Positions 7,708-16,351 are shown, numbered from the stretch's first letter. The stretch is 64,000 nucleotides of DNA from Paenibacillus sp. NAIST15-1 (GCF_001894745.1 NZ_BBYF01000005.1:124001-188000), one strand, 5' to 3'. The notes: generated from the letters alone by a model not told the origin. Made by a program: numbers and translations.

Positions 7708-10047
7708 GTGAATTTGTTACATCGTGGAATCATACAACAAATCATCGACAATTCGTTAAATAAGGATTTGTTTCGAGGTCAATTTGGCCTAGAGAAAGAG
7801 AATGTTAGGGTTGATCATGAGGGTAAATTGGCGCTAACCCCACATCCTAAGTCGTTTGGGAGTAAGACAGAGAATCCCTATATCCAAACCGACTTTTCCG
7901 AGAGTCAGATCGAGATGATAACCCCATCTTTTGACTCGATTGAAGAGACATATGGGTTCATGGAAGCCCTCCAGGATATTGTGTCTTTAGAGCTTGATGG
8001 AGAGTACTTGTGGCCAAGCAGTAATCCTCCAATCTTACCCGATGAAAAAGAGATTCCTATTGCCAAGATGAATGATCCAATCGCGGATGAGTACCGTCAT
8101 GAATTAGCAGATAAATATGGCCGTAAAAGACAACTGCTGAGTGGAATCCATTATAATTTCTCGTTTGATGAACGATTTTTACAAAAGTTACATGAAACAA
8201 TAGGGCAAGGTGAAACCTACAAGGACTTTAAGGATGCAATTTACTTTAAGATCACACGCAACCTGCTTCGGTACCGTTGGTTGCTCATTTATTTAACAGG
8301 GGCAAGTCCAGTCTTTGATAAAACTTACATGCAAAAGTGTGTGTCATTAAGCCATTCAGATGATAACAAGAGCCACTACTTCGCGAATATGAATTCGCTG
8401 CGAAATAGTGTATGTGGCTATCGGAATGAAAAACCGCTCTATGTATCCTTTGATTCGGCACATGACTACGTACGGGATTTGAACACATTAATTCAGCAGG
8501 ACGAATTACTGAATGCGAAGGAATTTTACAGCCCCGTTCGCTTGAAAACAGCCAAAGGATTGAATCCATTGCAAGAACTTTTAGAAGATGGTGTGGCTTA
8601 CTTAGAGCTGCGCTTGATTGATCTCAACCCGCTTCATAAGATTGGGATCAGTAAAAATAAGATGCATTTTGTCCATCTATTTATTCTCTTTATGCTGCTC
8701 AAAGGAGATGAGCCTTTTGGTGCGGAAGATCAGAAGATGGCGGAACTCAATCATGATCAGGTGATCATGGAAGGCCTGGAAGGGATCCTACATGATTCAA
8801 AGAGCTCCCTTGGTACGATGAAGGAGATGGCACTTGCTTGTATCCGTGAGATGCAAGAAATGGTGCGGTTCTTGAATCCTGACGGGGAAGAGTTGATCCA
8901 AATCCTTGATGGGGAGATGCAAAAAATCCTTGATCCCGAGTTGAGCTTTGCCTACAGGATTAAGTCGGGTATTCAGAAATCCACTTTTATGAAATATCAC
9001 CTAGCTAAAGCTAAAGCGTACGCCGAGGAGAGCAAAAAAAGCGGGTACCGCTTTGTTGGATATGAAGATTTAGAATTATCAACTCAATTGCTTCTAAAGG
9101 CAGCCGTGAAACGTGGGATTACGTTCAAATTAATTGACCGAGAAGAGAACTTCGTCCTGTTTACTAAGGGAGATCATAAGGAATATGTAAAGCAGGCTAC
9201 CAAGACGTCGCTTGATTCCTACAGTACGGTATTGATCATGGAAAATAAAATTGTGACGAAAGAAGTTCTTAAAGAGCGTGGTATTCGAGTACCGAATGGG
9301 GACGCCTTCCGTAGTCAGGAAGAGGCGTTGGCTGCCTATGAGATGTACCGGGACAAAGCTATCGTCATTAAACCGAAGTCCACCAACTTTGGGTTGGGTA
9401 TCACCATCTTTAATCGTGAGTTCTCTAAGGAAGACTATCAAAAAGCATTTGAAATGGCGTTTAAGCATGATCAGACCGTTCTGCTTGAAGAATTCATGAC
9501 GGGTAAAGAGTATCGATTCCTGGTCATGGGCGATGAGGTTGTAGGGGTATTGCATCGCGTACCAGCCAATGTCGTGGGCGATGGAGTTCACACGATTGAG
9601 CAGCTCGTACATGAAAAGAATAAAGATCCGCTTCGGGGTCGCGGTTATAAGACGCCTTTAGAGAAGATTCAGCTAGGTGAAGCAGAAACCATGTTCTTAA
9701 ACAATCATAATCATCAATGGAGCGGGATCCCTTCTTTAGGACAAGTTGTCTATTTACGGGAAAACTCCAATATCAGTACTGGGGGAGACAGTCTTGACTT
9801 TACCGATGAAATCCCGGAGAGCTATATGACATTAGCCATTGAATCAGCGAAGGCTGCAGGTGCAACGTTCTGTGGGGTGGACATGATGATTGATGATATT
9901 ACATCTGAAGCATCTGATTCCAACTACAGTATTATTGAGATCAACTTTAATCCCGCCATTCATATCCACTGCTATCCATACAAGGGAAAGAACCGTAAAG
10001 CGGATGAGAAAATTCTCGACTTGCTGTTTGGGAAAGTAGGGAGTTAA
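7708..10047 (+). CDS. gshAB: Bifunctional glutamate-cysteine ligase / glutathione synthetase
   Basis: A 779-residue fusion enzyme making glutathione from Glu, Cys and Gly in two ATP-dependent steps. Residues about 1-470 are the glutamate-cysteine ligase domain (GLEKENVRVD, QIEMITPSFDS, YLELRLIDLNPL). Residues about 490-775 are an ATP-grasp domain (VIKPKSTNFGLGI, LEEFMTGKEYRFLVMG, FCGVDMMI, IIEINFNPAIHIHCYP) carrying the second reaction. The start is GTG 7708 after GAAGGAAGG; the ATG at 7706 is out of frame and runs into TGA. Length matches the family. Most Bacillales use bacillithiol, so a gshAB gene here suggests acquisition. A frameshifted, internally deleted second copy lies at 11608-11870. 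Confidence 0.92.
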   Translation: MNLLHRGIIQQIIDNSLNKDLFRGQFGLEKENVRVDHEGKLALTPHPKSFGSKTENPYIQTDFSESQIEMITPSFDSIEETYGFMEALQDIVSLELDGEYLWPSSNPPILPDEKEIPIAKMNDPIADEYRHELADKYGRKRQLLSGIHYNFSFDERFLQKLHETIGQGETYKDFKDAIYFKITRNLLRYRWLLIYLTGASPVFDKTYMQKCVSLSHSDDNKSHYFANMNSLRNSVCGYRNEKPLYVSFDSAHDYVRDLNTLIQQDELLNAKEFYSPVRLKTAKGLNPLQELLEDGVAYLELRLIDLNPLHKIGISKNKMHFVHLFILFMLLKGDEPFGAEDQKMAELNHDQVIMEGLEGILHDSKSSLGTMKEMALACIREMQEMVRFLNPDGEELIQILDGEMQKILDPELSFAYRIKSGIQKSTFMKYHLAKAKAYAEESKKSGYRFVGYEDLELSTQLLLKAAVKRGITFKLIDREENFVLFTKGDHKEYVKQATKTSLDSYSTVLIMENKIVTKEVLKERGIRVPNGDAFRSQEEALAAYEMYRDKAIVIKPKSTNFGLGITIFNREFSKEDYQKAFEMAFKHDQTVLLEEFMTGKEYRFLVMGDEVVGVLHRVPANVVGDGVHTIEQLVHEKNKDPLRGRGYKTPLEKIQLGEAETMFLNNHNHQWSGIPSLGQVVYLRENSNISTGGDSLDFTDEIPESYMTLAIESAKAAGATFCGVDMMIDDITSEASDSNYSIIEINFNPAIHIHCYPYKGKNRKADEKILDLLFGKVGS

Positions 10048-10049
10048 TT

Positions 10050-10271
10050 GTTGTCCAAAAAGAGCTTCAGCGAAAGCAGCAGCAAGAACAGCATGACAAA
10101 TATATCAAAGAAAAGTCCCGGCTCACAAAAGCTGAGGAAGAAAAAATGAAAAAGGCGGATAAAATAACTCAAGCGAATGGACACTTTATACTGAATTTAG
10201 ATGAGCCCACCATTTTTTTAGATGTGTTCTGTATTGAGAAGCATTGGAAGATTTCATATTACTCCATATAG
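10050..10271 (+). pseudogene. ABC-F ATPase relic (ribosome-protection type), internally deleted
   Basis: An open frame directly after gshAB reads QEQHDKYIKEKSRLTKAEEE then KMKKADKITQANG, which matches the charged interdomain linker of Vga/Msr/Lsa-type ABC-F proteins. It then jumps to LNLDEPTIFLDVFCIEKHW, the Walker B/LDEPTNxLD region of an ABC-F ATPase domain. P-loops, signature motifs and all flanking sequence are missing, and the NHLD/NFLD motif is altered to IFLD. It is a scar of an antibiotic-resistance-type gene and not a functional gene. Confidence 0.55.
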
Positions 10272-10420
10272 AATGAGGGAAATCTCGGAATAATATATTT
10301 CTTTAGTCACATTTATCCATGATATCTTTTACATCTGAAAGTATTTAGCCCAAGGAAATTCACATGAAATCGTGCATACCAATTCAGCTGCCATGAATGT
10401 CTTTGACAACCCATGCGAAG

Positions 10421-10468
10421 ATTACAGCAGCTTTTGTATTTGTATTTTACCGTCAACGAGATGCCTAA
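10421..10468 (+). pseudogene. ABC permease C-terminal relic
   Basis: Sixteen codons, ITAAFVFVFYRQRDA then stop, match the last residues of the permease ending at 1137 (ITVAIIFYRKRDA) in DNA and protein. Nothing recognisable remains upstream. It probably marks a second, deleted ABC transporter locus. Confidence 0.4.
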
Positions 10469-10603
10469 GTTTAGGTTATTACGTAGGGGATAAATCGCAT
10501 ATGTTACCTTGCCTGATTGCATAATAAGGAGGGTGCGTGATGAAAGGCCCGCAAAAACGGAAGAAGATGTTTCTTTCGTGATATGCAAAAGGAGGTGAAA
10601 TCT

Positions 10604-10756
10604 GTGGGAAATAATAAAAATAAAACAGCAGCTTCTTCAGGTTATAAAACTCCGAATGAGAAGTTCAATACCGAATTCGCTGAAGAGAACACGATGACCA
10701 CTGCTAAAAGGGTTTCTCGTAATGTAGAAACCAAACAAGGCAAACTCGTGCAATAA
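10604..10756 (+). CDS. Probable gamma-type small acid-soluble spore protein
   Basis: A 50-residue hydrophilic protein starting at GTG 10604, 8 nt after a consensus AAAGGAGGTG, and ending before a good terminator. It is rich in N, K, T and E and contains FNTEFAEEN in the middle, close to the TEFASE cleavage site of the germination protease in SspE-like gamma SASPs. If correct, it is a spore amino-acid reserve made in the forespore. It is short for the family and has one motif where SspE has two. It could also be an unrelated small protein. A 13-codon ORF with a strong ribosome site (ATG 10540) just upstream may be a leader. Confidence 0.5.
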   Translation: MGNNKNKTAASSGYKTPNEKFNTEFAEENTMTTAKRVSRNVETKQGKLVQ

Positions 10757-10780
10757 CCCCAGAGATACGACGAGAATTTA

Positions 10781-10804
10781 GGGCACCCGTTAGGGAGCCC
10801 TTTT
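10781..10804 (+). terminator. Terminator after the small spore-protein-like gene
   Basis: GGGCACCC (10781-10788) pairs with GGGAGCCC (10793-10800) with one mismatch, followed by TTTT. Confidence 0.7.
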
Positions 10805-11119
10805 AAAGATAAATGATACATAGCTTTGAAGTCATTTCATATCCTCGCTCGATCGACTACATGTACTTTATGAGTAATATTCTTACTACATGAACGCAAC
10901 AGAATTGGTACTTGCATGAGGAGTAGCAATACAATAAATCAACAATTATGACCAATCATTTAAGCAACAATTTTTTGTACATTTAAAGGTGGATATATAC
11001 CCAACATTCAATTTCAATAGCCTTTATTATGTATGCATAATTGATGAACAGGTTTGCTGAGAAAAATGGATTCATTGGTAAAACATAAATAATAGATTAG
11101 GAGTTAAAATTGCATTCAT
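10805..11119. other. Gene-free AT-rich interval
   Basis: No coding frame, repeat or promoter that can be defended was seen between the terminator at 10804 and the minus-strand gene ending at 11120. Confidence 0.5.
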
Positions 11120-11521
11120 TCAATAAATAATCATGTATTTCAGTTTACTAATAAAATTTCTGAGTGGTAGCTCTTCTGGGTCATCATGTTTTTTACCAAA
11201 TAACATGACTTCGGTCTCTAGATTTTCCTTGTTCATTTCATAAATTGATTTTATTAAGTTCATACTAGGAGAGTCAACAGTACCGTTCTTCCACATTGTG
11301 ACCATTTGGAGAACTCTAGACTCTCCTTTGTTTTTAAGCGTATTTATTAAGTTTACATAACCACAGTCGGAACCGAACACGTCACGACAGATAGCTACAT
11401 GTACATTGCCATGGTCAGTAAGTAGTACTGTCGCCTGTGGTGGCATTTCTGAGTTTTGCAAAGGCAATTCTTCAGCAAGAACTGATTTTGCAGTTTCTAT
11501 CATAGTTTCAAAGCTTATCAT
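11120..11521 (-). CDS. Hypothetical protein, 133 residues
   Basis: Soluble protein with no signal peptide or membrane helix. ATG 11521 is chosen because AAAGGAAT precedes it; a longer frame from 11578 begins with a cysteine-rich segment lacking a ribosome site. The order of elements (N-terminal helix, VLLTDHGNVHVAICRDVFG, a Cys near residue 62, later SIYEMNKEN) loosely recalls the cytidine-deaminase fold, but the metal-binding HAE and PCxxC motifs are absent, so that idea is weak. It stands alone between gene relics. Function not recognised. Confidence 0.5.
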   Translation of the reverse strand: MISFETMIETAKSVLAEELPLQNSEMPPQATVLLTDHGNVHVAICRDVFGSDCGYVNLINTLKNKGESRVLQMVTMWKNGTVDSPSMNLIKSIYEMNKENLETEVMLFGKKHDDPEELPLRNFISKLKYMIIY

Positions 11522-11607
11522 TCTCTTATTCCTTTCTAAACAGGTTTTTATGCACTTTTCACTACATTTAAATTCCAAAATGTTTGTTTCATTTAATTAC
11601 AAATACA

Positions 11608-11870
11608 ATGCTACTCAAAGAAGATGAACCTTTCGGTATGGAAGACCAGAAGATGGCGGATCTCAATCATGATCAGATGATCGCAGAAGGCATAGAAGCG
11701 ATTTTACATGATTCTTGGGGCTCCCGTGGCACGTTGAAGGAGATGGCACTTACCTGTATCCGTGAAATGCAAGAAATGGTGCAACTCTTGAATCCTTATG
11801 GGAATGAGTTGACTATCCATACAAGGGAAAGAACCGTAAAGCGGTTGAGAAAATTCTCGACTTGTTATTT
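11608..11870 (+). pseudogene. gshAB: gshAB relic with internal deletion
   Basis: The first ~210 nt encode DEPFGMEDQKMADLNHDQM and the following helix, nearly the same as the intact gshAB around 8698-8895. At the codons for ELT the sequence jumps to DNA matching 9972-10028 of gshAB (TATCCATACAAGGG... region, peptide YPYKGKNRK), now out of frame. About 1.08 kb is deleted at the junction and the 5' third is missing. The divergence from the intact copy points to an old duplicate or a separately acquired gene and not a recent tandem event. Confidence 0.8.
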
Positions 11871-12158
11871 ATACTCCATGATTTCAACATGGTTTCAACA
11901 CAAACAGGATCTAAAATCCAGATATAAAGTTCATGCACACAGACATTGCAATCATAAGGGGACTAACACCTTAAGCGATGATGAATAACACTCATGTGTC
12001 CGTTGATGCCGCTGCCTATGTTATTCTTATTTATAATGGAAATCAGTCGGGGCAGTCTTCAAATGACGAGCAATGGACAAATGTAGATGGAAATTGATTT
12101 TTTGAAAGATCATAAAAAGTTGACATTTGAATTAGGATTGAAGAAGCGGGTGAGCAAT

Positions 12159-12866
12159 ATGTCAAAAATTCGGGTACTTGTAGTCGATGACGAATGGAAT
12201 ATGCGTAATTTGCTGCGCATTTTTCTCTTAAAGGAAGGCTTTGAGGTTAAGGAAGCTTCATCTGGTTACGAGGCGTTGTCCATCATGAAGCAGAGTGCAT
12301 TTGATCTTGTCATTTTGGATGTCATGATGCCAGGAATGGAGGGTTGGGAGGTTTGTAAAGCAATACGTGAAACCGAAACAATACCTATCCTCATGCTCAC
12401 GGCTCGCTCTGATACAAAGGACAAAGTACATGGACTAGGCATTGGAGCTGATGATTACTTAACAAAGCCTTTTGAACCCGAAGAGTTAGTAGCGCGTGTA
12501 TGTTCCTTGTTAAGGCGTTCTATGATCAACCAATCGCAGAAGTTTCAGCATACGATCATGGAATTTCACAATCTGAAAATAAACGCAGAAGCTCGCGAAG
12601 TTCATATTCATGAAAAAAGTATTGATTTTACGCCCAAAGAGTTTGATTTGTTCCTTTATCTAGCGAAAAATACGCAGCGGTCTTTTTCACGAGAAGAGTT
12701 AGTTGAACGATTATGGGGTTATGAATATACCGGTGACACTCGTGCTGTTGATACCCATATAAAAAATATCCGAGAAAAACTACAACGCGCAGGTCTTGGC
12801 TATAATCCCATTGAAACCGTGTGGGGGGTAGGATATAAATTTACAGCCCAAGGAGTAACGAGATGA
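12159..12866 (+). CDS. OmpR/PhoB-family response regulator
   Basis: A 235-residue transcription regulator. The receiver domain (residues 1-120) has the acidic pair DDE near residue 10, phosphoacceptor Asp54 in LDVMMPGMEGW, the Thr in MLTARSD and the Lys in LTKPFEP. The C-terminal winged helix (about 135-232) ends VDTHIKNIREKLQRAG and ETVWGVGYKF. The ATG at 12159 is preceded by a modest GGGTGAG site; upstream in-frame residues do not belong to the family. It overlaps the histidine kinase start by 4 nt (ATGA), so the two form a cognate pair. A TTGACA at about 12119 could be the -35 of the operon. Confidence 0.9.
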   Translation: MSKIRVLVVDDEWNMRNLLRIFLLKEGFEVKEASSGYEALSIMKQSAFDLVILDVMMPGMEGWEVCKAIRETETIPILMLTARSDTKDKVHGLGIGADDYLTKPFEPEELVARVCSLLRRSMINQSQKFQHTIMEFHNLKINAEAREVHIHEKSIDFTPKEFDLFLYLAKNTQRSFSREELVERLWGYEYTGDTRAVDTHIKNIREKLQRAGLGYNPIETVWGVGYKFTAQGVTR

Positions 12867-14269
12867 GGAACAATAGAATTGGGGTGAAACTTGGTTTAAT
12901 CATCATTTCGGTATTCTTTATCGTCATCTCCTTTCTGGGTGTAAGTATCTATCAGATGTTCTCTAACTTTTATCATTCGGAAATGAGAACGGAGGTCGCA
13001 GAGATGACCTCTCATTTCATCTCGATGGCAGAAACAACGGAGTCTTCCTCAGAGGAAATGATTATGACCTTCGCTGATTTTTCAAATGTGAGTATGTTTT
13101 ATATCAACTCTAAAGGCGAGATAACGCTTCATACAGGTGAACACAGTGCTTCAGACCGATCGTTTATCCATCCAGAAGATATTAAGAAGATCTTCTCTGG
13201 AAATTCCATTAACTTAGAACACCAAGATCCATTAGGCAATCGTTATGTGGTGATTGGACAACCGATCTATCGCGATAATCAAGTATCTTCAGCAATTTAT
13301 GTAATGGCCTCCACCCTAAGTATGGATAAGTCTCTTGCTGCTGTGCAAAATCTGCTGCTCCTTTCAGGAGTAGGAGCCTTTTTACTTGCAATCGGAATAA
13401 CGTGGATTATGGCACACCTCTTTTCTCGGCCCCTAATTCTTATGCAGCAAGCGACAAAGAAAATTGCCGTTGGAGAGTTAGAAAACCGATTAGATATTCA
13501 ACGAAAAGATGAAATTGGCGATTTGGCGGAGGCGATCAATAATTTAGCAACCGACTTACAGCGATATCGAGATACACGGCAAGAGTTTTTCGCTAATATA
13601 TCTCATGAACTCCGAACTCCGATCACGCACCTTAAAGGATATGCCAGTGTGCTGAAAAACCATTTGTATCAGACAGAAGAAGAGAAGGACAGTTATCTAG
13701 ACATCATTTATCAGGAAGGCGTTCGCCTCCAGCATCTGGTTGACGATCTGTTTGAACTTTCGAAGATGGAAGAAGGTAAGGTCAGTCTTGTCATCGAATG
13801 GGTCGATATAAATGACATTATAAATCAGGCCGTTAATAGGGTGACTTTAAAAGCAAAGGAGAAAGGGATAGCACTTAGCGTTCATCTGACGGATTCAATT
13901 CCGCTAATCCGCGGGGATGGAATGCGAATGGAACAGATCATGATCAATCTATTGGAAAATGCGATACGTTATACAGAACAGGGTACGATTCGAATCCATA
14001 CGAGTCACACTCATGATACGGTCTCTGTTTCCATAGAGGATTCAGGCATTGGCATTCCAGAGGAGGAGCTTCCGTACATTTTTGAACGTTTCTATCGAGC
14101 AGAGAAGTCCAGATCACGACAAACTGGCGGTACGGGACTCGGACTATCCATTGTAAAGAAATTAGTGGAGCTGCAGGGAGGAAACATTCAGGTTACCAGT
14201 AAGATGGGGAATGGTACTTGTTTTACGGTTCAGTTTGCCCTCCCGACGATACAGGAGGAGTCGATATGA
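12863..14269 (+). CDS. Membrane sensor histidine kinase
   Basis: A 468-residue kinase with a membrane helix at about residues 11-31, an extracellular sensor region of roughly 130 residues, and a second helix at about 165-187. A HAMP domain follows (SRPLILMQQATKKIAVGE), then the dimerisation/phosphoacceptor domain with His248 in NISHELRTP. The ATPase domain carries the N box (LLENAIRYTEQG), G1 (DSGIGIP), F box (IFERFYRAEKSR) and G2 (GGTGLGLSIV). It overlaps the regulator upstream and a small membrane protein downstream, each by an ATGA, which suggests a three-gene signalling unit. The signal is not deducible; nearby genes suggest envelope or drug stress. Confidence 0.92.
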   Translation: MRNNRIGVKLGLIIISVFFIVISFLGVSIYQMFSNFYHSEMRTEVAEMTSHFISMAETTESSSEEMIMTFADFSNVSMFYINSKGEITLHTGEHSASDRSFIHPEDIKKIFSGNSINLEHQDPLGNRYVVIGQPIYRDNQVSSAIYVMASTLSMDKSLAAVQNLLLLSGVGAFLLAIGITWIMAHLFSRPLILMQQATKKIAVGELENRLDIQRKDEIGDLAEAINNLATDLQRYRDTRQEFFANISHELRTPITHLKGYASVLKNHLYQTEEEKDSYLDIIYQEGVRLQHLVDDLFELSKMEEGKVSLVIEWVDINDIINQAVNRVTLKAKEKGIALSVHLTDSIPLIRGDGMRMEQIMINLLENAIRYTEQGTIRIHTSHTHDTVSVSIEDSGIGIPEEELPYIFERFYRAEKSRSRQTGGTGLGLSIVKKLVELQGGNIQVTSKMGNGTCFTVQFALPTIQEESI

Positions 14270-14481
14270 AAAAAGTCGACTGGTTGATCGCCGCATTCTT
14301 TGTGACGATTGGCCTGGTGTGTTTAACCGTTTCGGCTATGTATTATCAAGGAGATACTTTCATAAGTAGAATAGCTTATTTCAAACGGACGACATGCATA
14401 GGGATAGTTGTTTTAGGTTTTGTCATTTATCTCATATACCGAAAAATTCGATTAAAAAAGCATAAACGAAATAGAAAGTGA
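14266..14481 (+). CDS. Small two-helix membrane protein coupled to the histidine kinase
   Basis: A 71-residue protein with two predicted membrane helices (about residues 5-25 and 39-57) and a strongly basic C-terminus (IRLKKHKRNRK). ATG 14266 overlaps the kinase stop and is preceded by AGGAGGAG, so translation is coupled. No family was recognised. Position and size fit an accessory protein that modulates the adjacent sensor kinase, which is inference. Confidence 0.65.
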   Translation: MKKVDWLIAAFFVTIGLVCLTVSAMYYQGDTFISRIAYFKRTTCIGIVVLGFVIYLIYRKIRLKKHKRNRK

Positions 14482-14504
14482 CTTCAATGAGGAGTCGCTT
14501 TTTG
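14477..14504 (+). terminator. Terminator of the two-component operon
   Basis: AGTGACTTC (14477-14485) pairs with GGAGTCGCT (14491-14499) using two G-U pairs, followed by T5. Confidence 0.75.
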
Positions 14505-14577
14505 GATCCATAACAATCTACACAGTTTCAACATATTTGAAGAGTATGATTTAAGTAATTCATCAGGAGGTGACAAC

Positions 14578-14835
14578 ATGAAAAACAAGTTCATAGCGAT
14601 AGTTGGTGCAACTGTTCTGACTCTTGGAATCGGATCTGCTGTCTATGCGGCAGATGTGAATCCAGGTACCATTAAAGACATGCTTCCTTTCATGAAAGAA
14701 ATGCATCCAAATTTAAATGATTCAGAATTGGAACAAATGTACAACAATTGTCATCAGAGAGGGGCAAATTCTAACTCTCAGGGAATGATGCAGAAAAACT
14801 CAATGATGCAAGGAAGAGGCACAGGATCGATTTAG
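14578..14835 (+). CDS. Secreted Met/Asn-rich small protein
   Basis: An 85-residue precursor with a Sec signal peptide (MKNKFIAIVGATVLTLGIGSAVYA, cleavage before ADV) and an excellent AGGAGGTGACA ribosome site. The mature part contains FMKEMHPNLNDSELEQMYNNCHQ, then a Met/Gln/Asn-rich tail (QGMMQKNSMMQG) with one Cys-His pair. Proteins of this type occur beside metal- or envelope-stress two-component systems, and the Met/His/Cys content would allow copper or silver binding, but this is inference. It has its own promoter space after the terminator at 14504. Confidence 0.65.
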   Translation: MKNKFIAIVGATVLTLGIGSAVYAADVNPGTIKDMLPFMKEMHPNLNDSELEQMYNNCHQRGANSNSQGMMQKNSMMQGRGTGSI

Positions 14836-15145
14836 CGTATATCTTTGCTGAGTACTGTACGTCCAAGAACTAAATGCCACGTAGGGCTTCACAAATGGCT
14901 CTAGAAAGAGCAGAATCATACATTCAAGGATTCGTCCGGATCGAGACGTTGATTGCGTTAGAAGGCGGTATATGAAGTATTCCAAACGCGAGCTCGTCGA
15001 TCTTCTGATTAACTCGGAACAATATTTAGCTGTTCATAATCATCTTTGGACAAAGAATGAGTTTTACAATATAGCTAGAAGTTCCTTCTTTATTCTGAAG
15101 GAACTTCTTTTTCATAAACGGCCGACGGTTTTCTCTTGTAATTTA
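14836..15145 (+). repeat. Direct repeat copy A: degenerate Tn554-like element end
   Basis: About 310 nt that recur, with point differences, at 17510-17845. Encoded peptide fragments (MKYSKRELVDLLINSEQYLA then HNHLWTKNEF) match copy B's MKLSKRELVDLLINSEQYIV, but the upstream frame is interrupted here. Both copies end in the same terminator-like hairpin. It is probably the residual right part of a site-specific recombinase element, of which copy B retains more. Confidence 0.6.
15077..15112 (+). terminator. Terminator hairpin in repeat copy A
   Basis: AGAAGTTCCTTC (15077-15088) pairs perfectly with GAAGGAACTTCT (15097-15108), then TTTT. The same hairpin recurs at 17765-17800. Confidence 0.8.
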
Positions 15146-15524
15146 GAACAGTATATTTAATAAATTTTATTACATTGACGTGCCCGTTATTTAAATAAAG
15201 AGGCGATGCCATACAATAATTCTCTCCTCAAAGTAGAAACTGTACACATGATATTGAACAAGGGTTTGAACTGGGGAAGAATAGATTTGTTATTTTCAAT
15301 AGTGATGAACTCGAGCAATATCGCGGTGAAAATAATAAACGAATTAACAGATGATTTTGTGAATCACGCTTATGATCTATTGGTTAGTATTCTGACCAAA
15401 ACAAAAACAGCTGCTATTGGAGAAATCACATTACGATCAAATCTACATTAGCAGCTGTACGGGCGAAGAATGATCGTTTAGTTTGATCAACATGGTAAAA
15501 AATCAGGAAGCCGGTTGCGATCGG

Positions 15525-15848
15525 TTAGTCTTGCGGACGATTGCCTGGCTCCAGGCCGGATGACGATACCGTCATCACCGGTTTTACAGTAAGATCGTTA
15601 TGTACTTGAATCTGGCACGATAAGCGGATGTTTGATTCCGCAATGCCTTTGGCCTGCAGAAGAGCGGCTTCCGCTTCACCAACCGGACCGGCGTCTCCAT
15701 CCACCACTTCGACCCGGCACGTCGTGCATTTGGCCTTGCCGCCGCAGCGGTGCAATATGTCTACCCCGTTATCCACCAGGGCAAGCACAAGTTTAGTACC
15801 TTCTGCAACTTCATAGGAGCCTCTTCCTTCAATTTGAATCGTCGGCAT
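15525..15848 (-). CDS. [2Fe-2S] ferredoxin, plant/adrenodoxin-type fold
   Basis: A 107-residue soluble electron carrier. The cluster ligands are seen in RCGGKAKCTTC (C-x5-C-x2-C) plus LSCQ about 35 residues later. The start MPTIQIEGRGSYEVAEGTKL is a beta-grasp fold N-terminus. ATG 15848 has GGGGAGA before it, whereas the longer frame has no site. It is monocistronic, with no obvious reductase or oxygenase partner in this window. Its GC content is higher than that of the surrounding relic-rich DNA. Confidence 0.88.
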   Translation of the reverse strand: MPTIQIEGRGSYEVAEGTKLVLALVDNGVDILHRCGGKAKCTTCRVEVVDGDAGPVGEAEAALLQAKGIAESNIRLSCQIQVHNDLTVKPVMTVSSSGLEPGNRPQD

Positions 15849-16120
15849 TTTGGACTTCTCCCCATTCCTAATTTGGTAGCTGCGCAATCAATGGCTTATC
15901 ATGTGCAATATCACTATCATACTATCCAAAATCGCGATCTGTAAACAACCGAACGCGTTAACCTTTATGCATGAGGAGATCAAGCTTTGCTACTTCATCA
16001 CGGTTGTATATGGAGGAACCCACCCATCCATTAGGCCCTGCCTAATTTCCCACCCCTCTTATTGGAGGCCATAAGAATTGTCCAATCCATTATTGGGGTA
16101 TGTAGAGGGAGCGTGATGTA

Positions 16121-16237
16121 GTGGAAAAGATGATAGCTGGAATTTTTGTGTTTTTTGTTTTTATGATTCCTATGTATGGAGTATTAATATGGACATATTT
16201 TTGTCCTGAGGATAGTTTATTATGGGGGAAACGATGA
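16121..16237 (+). CDS. Tiny single-helix membrane protein A
   Basis: A 38-residue ORF from GTG 16121, after GAGGGAGCG. One membrane helix (IAGIFVFFVFMIPMYGVLIW) is followed by the short tail TYFCPEDSLLWGKR. Its stop is immediately followed by the ATG of a second 37-residue membrane ORF, and a terminator follows both. The arrangement resembles small accessory subunits of respiratory oxidases, but no oxidase gene is near and the identity is unknown. Confidence 0.5.
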   Translation: MEKMIAGIFVFFVFMIPMYGVLIWTYFCPEDSLLWGKR

Positions 16238-16351
16238 ATGTATAAAGAAGAACCTGAAATATCTAATTCGGCAATTCGCTTTGCGAAAGTATCCTCATTG
16301 ACAGCTATTGTGGTGCTGACTATTATATTTGGATTCCTAATATTTAGTTAG
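16238..16351 (+). CDS. Tiny single-helix membrane protein B
   Basis: A 37-residue ORF starting directly at the stop of the preceding ORF (TGA-ATG). It has an acidic N-terminus (MYKEEPEISNSAIRFAK) and one C-terminal membrane helix (SLTAIVVLTIIFGFLIFS), a tail-anchored layout similar to cytochrome oxidase subunit IIA proteins. That resemblance is general and not proof. Coupled translation with ORF A suggests they act together. Confidence 0.45.
   Translation: MYKEEPEISNSAIRFAKVSSLTAIVVLTIIFGFLIFS

Noticed and set aside
15206..15451. 81-codon plus-strand ORF after repeat copy A
   Set aside because: Ribosome site is too close to the ATG, no recognised family, and it lies in relic-rich DNA; not enough to call a gene.
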